The notes under the pieces were generated by a model, which worked only from the letters and a program-made list of their open reading frames with translations, did no database searches and was not told where the DNA came from. The position numbers and the translations under genes were made by a program. Shown here piece after piece: positions 12,394-21,463 of a stretch of DNA of 64,000 bases (within the stretch, counting starts at the first letter, position 1; the number at the start of each line of letters is the position of its first letter). The DNA lies in assembly GCF_003814555.1 (NCBI RefSeq), contig NZ_RKQN01000002.1:620001-684000 (forward strand), read 5' to 3'. This stretch comes from Vulcaniibacterium tengchongense. Its GTDB lineage: Bacteria > Pseudomonadota > Gammaproteobacteria > Xanthomonadales > Xanthomonadaceae.

Positions 12394-14376
12394 ATGCACG
12401 GCCTCAACCCCCCCCAGCGCGCCGCCGTCCTGCACACCGACGGCCCCCTGCTCGTGCTCGCCGGCGCCGGCAGCGGCAAGACCCGCGTGATTGTCGAGAA
12501 GATCGCCCATCTGATCGGCTCCGGGCGGATGCCGGCCCGGCGGATCGCCGCGATCACCTTCACCAACAAGTCGGCGCGCGAGATGAAGGAGCGCGTCGGC
12601 AAGCGGATCCGGGGCGACGCCGCCGAGGGCCTGACCGTGTGCACCTTCCACGCGCTCGGGCTGAAGTTCCTGCAGATCGAGCACGCCCGCGCCGGCCTGC
12701 GGCGCGGCTTCTCGGTGTTCGACAGCGACGACAGCGCGGCGCAGGTCAAGGACCTGCTGCCGCCCGGGACCAAGCCGGACGCGATCGACGACATGCGCCA
12801 GCTGATCTCGCGCGCGAAGAACGCCGGGCTGTCGCCGGAGGGGGCGCTGGCCGCGGCGGGGAGCGCGCGCGAGATGGAGGCCGCGGCGCTGTACGCGCGC
12901 TACCAGGCGCGGCTGGCCACGTTCAACGCGGTCGACTTCGACGACCTGATCCGCCTGCCGGTGCAGCTGCTGGAGGCGAACGAGGACGTGCGCCTGGCCT
13001 GGCGCGAGCGCATCGGCTACCTGCTGGTCGACGAGTGCCAGGACACCAACGACGCGCAGTACCGCCTGCTCAAGGCGCTGGCCGGGCCCAAGGGCCTGTT
13101 CACCTGCGTGGGCGACGACGACCAGTCGATCTACGCCTGGCGCGGCGCCAACCCCGACAACCTGCTGCAGCTGGGCAGGGACTACCCGGGCCTGCAGGTC
13201 ATCAAGCTGGAGCAGAACTACCGCTGCTCCAACCGCGTGCTGCGCGCGGCCAACGCGCTGATCGCGCACAACCCGCACGAACACCCGAAGACGCTGTGGA
13301 GCGACAATCCCGACGGCGAGCGCATCCGCGTCTGGGAATGCCGCGACGCCGCGCACGAGGCGGAGAAGGTGGCCGGCGAGATCCACTTCCTCGCCGCCGC
13401 CAAGCAGGCGCCGTGGAGCGACTTCTGCATCCTGTTCCGCGGCAACCACCAGAGCCGGCCGCTGGAGAAGGCGCTGCAGCTGCTGCGCATTCCCTACCAC
13501 CTGTCCGGCGGCACCGCCTTCCTCGAGCGCGGCGAGGTCAAGGACGCGCTGGCCTGGCTGCGGCTGATCGCCAACCCGGACGACGACGCCGCGTTCCTGC
13601 GCGCGGTGCAGGCGCCCAAGCGCGAGGTCGGCGCCGGCACGCTGTCCCGGCTCGCCGAGCTGGCGCAGCAGCTGCACCTGCCGATGTCGCGCGCGGCCGA
13701 GCAGATCGGCGTGCTCAAGCAGCTGACGCCGCGCGCGGCCAACGCGCTGGACGGTTTCGTCGCCATCGTGCGCCAGCTGCGCGCGCAGGCGCAGCAGGTC
13801 GCGCCGGCCGAGCTGGTGCGGGTGCTGGCCGAGAAGAGCGGCCTGCTCGCGGCGATCCGCGCGCAGTGCAAGGACGAGGCCAGCTTCCAGCGGCGCAAGG
13901 AGAACCTGGAGGAGCTGTCGGAGTGGTTCGACGGCGGCAAGGGCGCCGGCCCGGGCGAACTGGCCGCGCAACTGGCGCTGCTGTCGCATGCGGACAAGGG
14001 CGAGCCCGGCAACCAGGTGCGGCTGATGAGCCTGCACGCGGCCAAGGGCCTGGAGTTCCGCTACGTGTTCATCGTCGGCATGGAGGACGGCACCCTGCCG
14101 CACGAGATGGCGCTGGAGGAAGGCTCGCTCGAGGAGGAGCGGCGCCTGCTCTACGTGGGCATCACCCGCGCCAAGGAACAGCTGTGGCTGTCCTATTCGC
14201 GCCAGACGCAGCGCTGGGGCGACAAGGTCCGCCTGCAGCCCAGCCGCTTCTTCGACGAGCTGCCGGCGGCGGAGATCCAGCGCGACGGCGCCGACCCCGA
14301 GGCCGACGCGGCGCGCAAGCAGGAGCGCGCGGCGGCCGGGTTCGCGGCGATCCGGGCGCTGCTGGAGGAAGGCTGA
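12394..14376 (+). CDS. rep: ATP-dependent DNA helicase Rep (UvrD/PcrA superfamily 1)
   Basis: A 660-residue 3'-5' helicase that displaces proteins and helps restart replication forks. SF1A motifs appear in order: Q-motif LNPPQRAAV at the N-terminus, Walker A GAGSGKT (24-30), Ia ITFTNKSAREMKERV, Walker B LLVDECQDTN, III GDDDQSIYAWRGA, IV LEQNYRCSNRVL, V VRLMSLHAAKGLEF and VI EERRLLYVGITRAKEQLWL. The length and the start MHGLNPPQ match Rep better than the longer UvrD. ATG 12394 is chosen because the upstream codons are proline/arginine noise. Monocistronic. Confidence 0.95.
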   Translation: MHGLNPPQRAAVLHTDGPLLVLAGAGSGKTRVIVEKIAHLIGSGRMPARRIAAITFTNKSAREMKERVGKRIRGDAAEGLTVCTFHALGLKFLQIEHARAGLRRGFSVFDSDDSAAQVKDLLPPGTKPDAIDDMRQLISRAKNAGLSPEGALAAAGSAREMEAAALYARYQARLATFNAVDFDDLIRLPVQLLEANEDVRLAWRERIGYLLVDECQDTNDAQYRLLKALAGPKGLFTCVGDDDQSIYAWRGANPDNLLQLGRDYPGLQVIKLEQNYRCSNRVLRAANALIAHNPHEHPKTLWSDNPDGERIRVWECRDAAHEAEKVAGEIHFLAAAKQAPWSDFCILFRGNHQSRPLEKALQLLRIPYHLSGGTAFLERGEVKDALAWLRLIANPDDDAAFLRAVQAPKREVGAGTLSRLAELAQQLHLPMSRAAEQIGVLKQLTPRAANALDGFVAIVRQLRAQAQQVAPAELVRVLAEKSGLLAAIRAQCKDEASFQRRKENLEELSEWFDGGKGAGPGELAAQLALLSHADKGEPGNQVRLMSLHAAKGLEFRYVFIVGMEDGTLPHEMALEEGSLEEERRLLYVGITRAKEQLWLSYSRQTQRWGDKVRLQPSRFFDELPAAEIQRDGADPEADAARKQERAAAGFAAIRALLEEG

Positions 14377-14632
14377 AGCGGCGACCCGCTTCGGCCGCGG
14401 TTCGCGCGGATCGGCACGGATGAATCGCCACGCGAGCGCATCGCAACGCCCCGCACCGGCTTCGCCGGGGCTGCGGGCTCCTCCGGCTCCTGCGGCGGCC
14501 CGCCCCACCGGTCGACGCCGCTCGATGGCCGCAGCGGGAACGACGGGCGGACGCGGCCGTTGCGCTCTGCGGCCCGATGCGGAATCCTCTTTCCGCGGTC
14601 ATCCGCGCAAAATCCGTGGCTGAGCCGAATCC

Positions 14633-15022
14633 ATGCGCCTGCGCCGCATCCACCACGTCGCCCTGATCTGTTCCGACTACGCGCGCTCCAGGCGCTTCTA
14701 CGCCGAGACGCTCGGCCTGCGCGTGGTCGGCGAGGCGTACCGGGCGGCGCGCGATTCCTGGAAGCTCGACCTGGAACTGCCGGACGGCGGCCGGCTCGAG
14801 CTGTTCTCGTTCCCCTCGCCGCCGCCGCGGCCTTCGTATCCGGAGGCCTGCGGCCTGCGCCATCTCGCGTTCGAGGTCGAGGACGTCGCCGGCGCGGCGG
14901 CGGCGCTGCAGGCGCAGGGCGTGGCGGTCGAGCCGATCCGGGTCGACGAGTTCACCGGCCGCCGCTTCACCTTCTTCGCCGACCCGGACGGCCTGCCGAT
15001 CGAGCTCTACGAAGCCGGCTGA
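14633..15022 (+). CDS. gloA2: VOC-family (glyoxalase-fold) metalloprotein, YaeR/GloA2 type
   Basis: A 129-residue single-domain protein closely resembling E. coli YaeR throughout: IHHVALICSDYARSRRFY at the start, ARDSWKLDLELP, LELFSFPSPPPRPS, EACGLRHLAFEV and FFADPDGLPIELYE. The His, Glu and second His/Glu positions that bind metal in the vicinal oxygen chelate fold are retained (HH near the N-terminus, ELFSF, RHLAF, IELYE). Known members bind divalent metal and are called lactoylglutathione-lyase-like, but their substrate is not established. A role in methylglyoxal detoxification would fit the nearby mgsA but is inference. Confidence 0.9.
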   Translation: MRLRRIHHVALICSDYARSRRFYAETLGLRVVGEAYRAARDSWKLDLELPDGGRLELFSFPSPPPRPSYPEACGLRHLAFEVEDVAGAAAALQAQGVAVEPIRVDEFTGRRFTFFADPDGLPIELYEAG

Positions 15023-15247
15023 CGGGTGCCGGAGCCCAGCGCATGGCGGCCGGCCGGCCGCGCATCCCGGGCGTCCGCCGAACCGCGGCGACGCGGTCCC
15101 CGGGGCACCCGTCCCGCGCGCCGGCGCCAGGCGCGGCGAGTCGCGGGTCGCCCGCGACCGCCGCGTCGCCTCTCTGCGGCGCGCGGCGATGCGGGGGCGC
15201 CGCCGGAGGATGCGCGTCGCGGGCGCTGCCCGGGGAGCCGTCGCGCC

Positions 15248-15850
15248 TCAGCGGGTGACGGCGATGACGCCGCAGGCCAGGCGCCCGCCGGCGTTGCCGG
15301 TCGGCTGGGTGGTGTAGTCGTCGGCCGCGGCGTGCACGATCACCGCCTTGCCGGCGACGTCGTTCGCCGCGCCGCCGCCGAGGGTGACGCCGCTGGCGTG
15401 CACGTCGACCTTCGCCACGCCTTCGGCGTCGGCGACGATGTTGTCCATGTCGCCGGCATGGTGCGCGCCGCGGTCGACCTTGCCGTGCGGCGCGCCGGCC
15501 GGGTTGAAGTGGCCGCCGGCGCTGCTGGCGTCGGCCGCGCTGCAGTCGCCCTTCTCATGGATATGGATCGCGTGGGTGCCGTTCGGGCCCAGGCCGCCGA
15601 TCTCGCCGCGCAGGTGCACGCCGTTGCCCGTCGGCCTCAGCTCGAGCGTGCCGCTGACCAGGCTGCCCGAGGCGGGCGCGAGCACCACCCGCGCCGCCTG
15701 CGCGGTCGACGTCGCGCCGGCCGCAGCGGCCGGGCCCTGCCCCGCGTCGGCCCGCGGCTGCGTGCCGGCGTCCGGTGCGGTGCTGCAGGCGCCGAGCAGC
15801 AGGGCGGACACGGCCGCGGCCAGGGCGAGGGGGAGCGTTGCGGTCTTCAT
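15248..15850 (-). CDS. sodC: Cu-Zn superoxide dismutase, lipoprotein
   Basis: A 200-residue periplasmic/outer-membrane enzyme dismutating superoxide. ATG 15850 follows an AGGAG ribosome-binding site at ideal spacing. The N-terminus is a lipoprotein signal with lipobox LLGAC, then a roughly 40-residue Ala/Thr/Gln linker. SOD motifs are present: HAIHIHEKGDC (copper ligands), GGHFNPAGAPHG and HHAGDMDN (zinc ligands), then KAVIVHAAADDY and the closing GNAGGRLACGVI with the second disulfide Cys. The lipid anchor is a feature of several Xanthomonadaceae and Mycobacterium SodC proteins. Confidence 0.95.
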   Translation of the reverse strand: MKTATLPLALAAAVSALLLGACSTAPDAGTQPRADAGQGPAAAAGATSTAQAARVVLAPASGSLVSGTLELRPTGNGVHLRGEIGGLGPNGTHAIHIHEKGDCSAADASSAGGHFNPAGAPHGKVDRGAHHAGDMDNIVADAEGVAKVDVHASGVTLGGGAANDVAGKAVIVHAAADDYTTQPTGNAGGRLACGVIAVTR

Positions 15851-15934
15851 GCGGAACTCCTGTGGGTGCGAACGCGATGAATGCGGGAGCGAAAGCTTAG
15901 GCGCGGCCCGGTGCCGCATCGGTGAACGGTTGCG

Positions 15935-17359
<1,425 letters not shown>

Positions 17360-17542
17360 GCGGCTGCGGCTCCTCTGCGGCGCGGTGCGGGCTTCGTGTC
17401 GGGCGCGGAGCGACGGAGCGAAAGGGCCGGGCGGAGGGGAAGCCGTGGCCAGGCGCCGCGGCCGCGGCCGCCGGTCCCCACGTTCCGGTTTCCTCCTGAT
17501 CCCGCCCTCTCCACTCGCGCCTCGCGGCGCGCGCGACTGCGC

Positions 17543-18598
17543 TCACCCGCCATCGCCGTCCTCCTCCAGCGCCAGCGGCAGCAGCAGGGTGAACACGGTA
17601 TGCCCCGGGCGCGAGCGGTAGACCAGCGAGCCGCGGTGCTCGCGCGCGACCTGCTGCGCCAGCGCCAGCCCCAGCCCGCTGCCCTCGGCGCGGCCGGACA
17701 CCAGCGGCAGGAACAGCCGCTCGGCCAGCTCCTCGGGCACGCCGCGGCCGTCGTCGGCGATTTCCAGGCGCAGCGCCAGCGCATGCGCCGCCTCGCCGAT
17801 GCGCGCGGCGTGCTCGGCGCGGGTGCGCAGCGTCACCTGGCTCGCGCCGGCCTCGATCGCGTTGCGCACCAGGTTCCACACCGCCTGCGTCAGGCGGTCG
17901 GCGTCGCCGTGCAGTTCCGGCAGGCTCGGATCGTAGTCGCGCACCAGGCGCACCGCCCAGCCGGCCTCGCTCTCGGCCAGGCGCAGCACGCGCTCGAGCA
18001 CGGCGTGGATGTTGAGCGGCTCGTGCGGCCGCGCCGGCGCCGGGTTGAGCAGGCGGTCGACCAGGCCGGTCAGGCGCTCGACCTCGCCGGCGATCAGCGC
18101 CACCAGTTCGCGTTCGGCGCGGCCGCCCTGCGCCGCGTCGAGCCGCCGCGCCAGCAACTGCGCCGCGCCCTTCAGCCCGGCCAGCGGATTGCGCAGCTCG
18201 TGCGCCAGGCCCCGGAGCGCGGCCGACAGCGCCGAAGGCAGCAGCAGCGCCGGATCGTCGCCCGGGAACTCGTCGACCGGATGCGCCTCCAGCAACCAAC
18301 CGCCGTCCTCGCCGGCGCTCAGCCAGACGTCGGCGAAGCGCGCCTCGCCGTCGGCGAAGCGCAAGCCGACCCGGCGCAGGCGCAGCGGCGCGTCGGCGCC
18401 GTCGTGGCGGGCCAGCGCTTCGCGCAGGCGCCCGTCGCCCCCGTCCAGCCCGCCGAGGGGCCAGCCGAGCAGGCGCCGCGCGCTGACGCCGAGCCAGCGC
18501 GAGAACGCGGTGTTGTTGCCGGCGATGCCGCCGTCGGCGTCCGCCCACGCCAGCGGCGTGGTCAGGCTGTCCAGATCGGGGCGCGGCGCTTCGGGCAT
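17543..18598 (-). CDS. ntrB: Nitrogen regulation sensor kinase NtrB (GlnL)
   Basis: A 351-residue soluble histidine kinase. An N-terminal PAS-like domain (WADADGGIAGNNTAFSRWLG) is followed by the dimerisation H-box GLAHELRNPLAGLKGAA with the phosphorylated His. The ATPase has the N-box LVRNAIEAGASQV, G1 DDGRGVPEE and G2 GSGLGLALAQQ. NtrB phosphorylates or dephosphorylates NtrC under PII control; glnK lies in the same window. Start ATG 18598 is one base from an NtrC-like palindrome (18600-18614), suggesting autoregulation as at the E. coli glnL promoter. Confidence 0.94.
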   Translation of the reverse strand: MPEAPRPDLDSLTTPLAWADADGGIAGNNTAFSRWLGVSARRLLGWPLGGLDGGDGRLREALARHDGADAPLRLRRVGLRFADGEARFADVWLSAGEDGGWLLEAHPVDEFPGDDPALLLPSALSAALRGLAHELRNPLAGLKGAAQLLARRLDAAQGGRAERELVALIAGEVERLTGLVDRLLNPAPARPHEPLNIHAVLERVLRLAESEAGWAVRLVRDYDPSLPELHGDADRLTQAVWNLVRNAIEAGASQVTLRTRAEHAARIGEAAHALALRLEIADDGRGVPEELAERLFLPLVSGRAEGSGLGLALAQQVAREHRGSLVYRSRPGHTVFTLLLPLALEEDGDGG

Positions 18599-19159
18599 CG
18601 CACCATGCTAGTGCAAAACCCTCGTCGGGCCCCAGCGCACGCACCGGAGCGCGCGAGGTCGCAGGCGCATTCGCCGCTCGGGCGGCGGCGTGGTGGGGGC
18701 CGCCGGCGCCCGGACATTCGCCATCCGTGGCGCGCGGCTTCGCCGCTGGCCTGGATCGCCTGCGACGGACGGGCCTGTCCGCAATGCGCTTGCACGAAGA
18801 GGCCTCCCGGCGCATGCGCCCGGAAGCGGCGCGACGCGCATGGCGGACAAGGCCTCCGCGCCATCCACCTCGACATGGACGGCAAGGAAGCAGCCGCGGC
18901 GAGCGGGCGTGGCGCTGCGCCTGCGCCTCGCGGCCGGCCGGCCGGCGCGCCGACCCGGGGCGTTGTCGCCTCGGATAAGCGGCAGTCATGTTCCCGCGCG
19001 CAGGATGGCGATGCGAAAGCAACTTTCGCCCGCCGGACGCCGTCCCGCGCGAATCACAGGCCGTCGACCGGACGGCTCCCGCCCCGAAGAACCGCCCGCG
19101 CGATCGCATTCGCGTCGGGGTTGTTCGCGGCGCATCCGCCCCGAGGCGGAGGAGATCGC
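18599..19159. other. Intergenic region upstream of ntrB, no gene seen
   Basis: About 560 bases between the divergent ntrB and the small cysteine protein. Apart from the NtrC-like palindrome at its left end and the ribosome-binding site at its right end I see nothing convincing. All open frames are arginine-rich and lack motifs. Confidence 0.5.
18600..18614. promoter_or_regulatory. NtrC-like binding site before ntrB
   Basis: GCACC-ATGCT-AGTGC matches the NtrC palindrome GCACC-N5-GGTGC at 9 of 10 arm positions. It lies immediately upstream of the ntrB start codon, where bound NtrC would block transcription or translation initiation of ntrBC. Inference from the known E. coli glnL operator. Confidence 0.55.
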
Positions 19160-19366
19160 TTGACCCATCCCGCTTTCCGGACCTGCATGGTCCTCGGCAT
19201 TCTCGTGTCCCCCGGCGACGCCAGCCGGCAATTCCGCGTAACCGTGTGCCGATTCTGCATCGATGAGGAGCTCGCGAAGAACGACGAATCGCTCGTCCTG
19301 GCGATCATCGGCGACTACGATCCGGCCTGCGGACAGGCCTGCTACTTCTGCGAGACGCGCGCCTGA
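19160..19366 (+). CDS. Small cysteine-rich protein of unknown function
   Basis: A 68-residue reading frame starting at TTG 19160, placed five bases after a strong GGAGGAGA-like ribosome-binding site (19150s); an internal ATG at 19187 would give 59 residues. The protein has paired cysteines CRFC and CGQAC-YFC near the C-terminus, suggesting a metal-binding knuckle, with an acidic middle (DEELAKNDESLVLAIIGDYD). Codon use is less GC-extreme than neighbouring genes, and the residues are balanced rather than the Arg/Ala/Pro of spurious frames, so I believe it is translated. I do not recognise the family. Confidence 0.5.
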   Translation: MTHPAFRTCMVLGILVSPGDASRQFRVTVCRFCIDEELAKNDESLVLAIIGDYDPACGQACYFCETRA

Positions 19367-19533
19367 ATCGACGCATGGATAGCGAAGGCGCGGCGCGCAT
19401 GACGGCGGCGTCACCTCTCTTAAGCGTTTACCCGCGCGAACGCGAAACCCGCTTCGATCTCACGCACGTGTCACCCGCAGCCGCGCAGCATGTCTTCTAC
19501 CGACGATCGGTCGGGGCAAACGGGATGTTCGAG

Positions 19534-19722
19534 ATGGGTAACCAGAACCAGCGCGAAGAGGGCCAGAACCGCCAGGAAGGCGGACAGCAGAATCGCCAGG
19601 AAGGTGGCCAGCAGAACCGGCAGGAAGGCCAGAACCGCCAGGAAGGTGGCCAGCAGAACCGCCAGGAAGGCGGACAGCAGAATCGTCAGGAAGGCCAGAA
19701 CCGCCAGGAACAGCGCCGCTGA
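19534..19722 (+). CDS. Small hydrophilic Gln/Asn/Gly/Arg repeat protein
   Basis: A 62-residue protein (ATG 19534; an alternative ATG lies at 19525) made almost entirely of the repeated units GQNRQEGGQQNRQEG. The DNA is repeated too, with blocks of GGCCAGAACCGCCAGGAAGG and CAGCAGAACCGCCAGGAAGG. It has no hydrophobic residues beyond the first few, so it should be intrinsically disordered and highly soluble, reminiscent of hydrophilin or stress-type low-complexity proteins. It is followed 24 bases later by a strong rho-independent terminator, supporting a real short transcript. No homologue is recognised with certainty. Function unknown. Confidence 0.6.
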   Translation: MGNQNQREEGQNRQEGGQQNRQEGGQQNRQEGQNRQEGGQQNRQEGGQQNRQEGQNRQEQRR

Positions 19723-19746
19723 TGCCGTCGGCGACATCCAGGATCT

Positions 19747-19779
19747 GCGAATCGGGAAGGCTTCGGCCTTCCCGATCGC
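19747..19779 (+). terminator. Rho-independent terminator after the repeat-protein gene
   Basis: A long hairpin (left arm 19747-19761, loop TTCG, right arm 19766-19779, core CGGGAAGGC/GCCTTCCCG) followed by TTTA on the plus strand, directly after the small repeat protein. Confidence 0.75.
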
Positions 19780-19879
19780 TTTACGCGCCCGCTTCCCGCA
19801 TGCCGATGTGCCTCGACGCGGACCGCGCAACGCGGCGCGCCGCACGCGCACTCGCCGCGTTCGTGGGCCAGGCGCGGAC

Positions 19880-20371
19880 TTACTCGATCACGTAGCCGGC
19901 GAAGCGCCACACCCGGTCTTCGTCCAGGCGCAGCGAGACCAGCTCGCGCGCGGTGCGGTTGTTCTGGAAGCGCGTCGCGAACTCGATGCTGGCATAGAGG
20001 CCGGGCGGCAGCTGGGTGCCGCCGGTCACCTGCTGGCGGCGCACCGCGAGCCAGCTGCGCTCGACCGGCGCGCCCAGCGGCTTGCGCGTCTTCGCCAAAT
20101 GGCCGACGAACTCTTCGCGCTTCACCGTGCGCTTGGTGACCGCCGAGGCGCCGTCCCACAGCGCGCCCGCCTGGTCGCGGTCGAAACCGGCCAACACCTG
20201 CACCGCGGCGTTGGCGAGCGTGTTCGGATCGATGTCCTGCGTGGCGGCCGCCTGTTGCGGCGCCTGCGCCGGGCGCGTGGCCCGCGGAGTCTGCGCCGCG
20301 GCGGGCGCGGCCAGGACGCACAGGGCCAGGGCCCACGGGATCAACCTCTGCGGCGAAGCGAAGCGTTTCAT
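19880..20371 (-). CDS. Periplasmic DUF4019 protein
   Basis: A 163-residue exported protein. The signal peptide (MKRFASPQRLIPWALALCVL, cleavage after AAAQ) follows an AGGAAT ribosome-binding site. After a Gln/Ala-rich linker, the domain resembles DUF4019: VQVLAGFDRDQAGALWDGAS, REEFVGHLAKTRKPLGAPVERSW and the closing LASIEF-type strands with VWRFAGYVIE. Members are small periplasmic proteins of unknown function, widespread in Xanthomonadaceae. Convergent with the repeat-protein gene; not in an operon with the adhesin locus, which ends 230 bases upstream. Confidence 0.75.
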   Translation of the reverse strand: MKRFASPQRLIPWALALCVLAAPAAAQTPRATRPAQAPQQAAATQDIDPNTLANAAVQVLAGFDRDQAGALWDGASAVTKRTVKREEFVGHLAKTRKPLGAPVERSWLAVRRQQVTGGTQLPPGLYASIEFATRFQNNRTARELVSLRLDEDRVWRFAGYVIE

Positions 20372-20600
20372 GGCATTCCTCGGTACTGCATGGCGTAGGG
20401 CGGAAGAAGAAGGATCGGGGGAGGCGAACCCGCCTGCCCCGATGGGCCGCGTGCGCGGCGCTGCGGCATCGCCCCGGGGAAGCGGGGCGCGGCCGCGGCT
20501 GCCGCCGCCGAAGCGGCGGGCGGCCGCCCGGCGTCCGGGGAGAGTAGCCCGGAAGATCCGGCGGCCGTCACGGGAGGACGCCGCGGATTCGTGAATGGCT

Positions 20601-21437
20601 TCATCGGACGCCGTCCGTGGCGATCACGACGCGGCGGTTCGGTTGCAGGCAGTCGATCAGCGCGGCGCGCGGCAGCGACGGGTCGCAGCGCTTCAGCGGC
20701 TCGGCTTCGCCGCGGCCTTCGGCGGTGATCCGTTCCGCGGGCACGCCGTCGTCGATCAGCAGCCGGCGCACGGTCTCCGCCCGCCGCTGCGACAGCGCCA
20801 GGTTGTACGCCGCGTCGCCGATCCCGTCGGTATGGCCGATCACGCGCGTGCGGTACTGGCCGGTCCCGCCGCGGATCTGCGCGGCGATGCGGGCGATCTC
20901 CTCGCGTCCGTGGGGCAGGATGTCGGCCACGTCCGAGCGGTCGAACGCGAACAGCGCGTCGGTCGAAACCTCGAAGCGCTTCGCCGCGCCGGCCGCGGAC
21001 TGACCGCCGGCCGCTTCGTCGCCGCCCTGCAGCAGGCCGGCGCATTCCGCGGGGGACCAATGGAAGCTGCGGCCGCGGTACTGGCGGTCGAAGATCACCT
21101 TGTACTGGCAGGTGACGATGCGGTCGCCCTCGCGGAAGTGGAACAGGTAGTCCCACTCGCGCGCGGCGAAGCCCTCGCGGAAGTGCGGCCGGCCGATCAG
21201 GTGGTAAAGCTGGTCCTTGGTCGCGCCCGGGCCGATCTGGCGCAGGCTTTCCCGGTTCGGGAAGGTGCCCTCCTCCAGCACGATCCGCTCCCGGGCCGGG
21301 AAGACCACCTCGCCCGCGGTGCCCTCGGGCGAAACGTCGCGGCTGACGTGGCGGGTGCAGCCCGCGCCCGCCATCGCCGCCGCCAGCGCCAACGCCGTCC
21401 AGCCGAGCGCCGCTCCTGCATGTTTTCCGATCTTCAT
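20601..21437 (-). CDS. TpgA-like OmpA/SmpA-domain lipoprotein, adhesin partner
   Basis: A 278-residue envelope lipoprotein. ATG 21437 follows a GGAGA ribosome-binding site and a lipoprotein-like signal ending GAGC (a weak lipobox). Residues 40-125 resemble the SmpA/OmlA (BamE) fold (LRQIGPGATKDQLYHLIGRPHF, REWDYLFHF). The C-terminal OmpA domain has the peptidoglycan-binding pattern VIGHTDGIGDAAYNLALSQRRA. This SmpA-plus-OmpA architecture and its place 26 bases after a trimeric autotransporter gene match TpgA of Acinetobacter, which couples the adhesin to peptidoglycan. The same operon and role are inferred here. Confidence 0.85.
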   Translation of the reverse strand: MKIGKHAGAALGWTALALAAAMAGAGCTRHVSRDVSPEGTAGEVVFPARERIVLEEGTFPNRESLRQIGPGATKDQLYHLIGRPHFREGFAAREWDYLFHFREGDRIVTCQYKVIFDRQYRGRSFHWSPAECAGLLQGGDEAAGGQSAAGAAKRFEVSTDALFAFDRSDVADILPHGREEIARIAAQIRGGTGQYRTRVIGHTDGIGDAAYNLALSQRRAETVRRLLIDDGVPAERITAEGRGEAEPLKRCDPSLPRAALIDCLQPNRRVVIATDGVR

Positions 21438-21463
21438 GTGCGTTCTCCGTTCGGCCGCGCCGC

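Noticed and set aside
18986-19414. 142-codon minus-strand frame opposite the small cysteine protein
   Set aside because: Lacks a ribosome-binding site and motifs; the plus-strand frame has a strong site and paired cysteines.
19553-19710. CRISPR-like short direct repeats
   Set aside because: Repeats are contiguous and in frame with a protein; there are no unique spacers and no cas genes.
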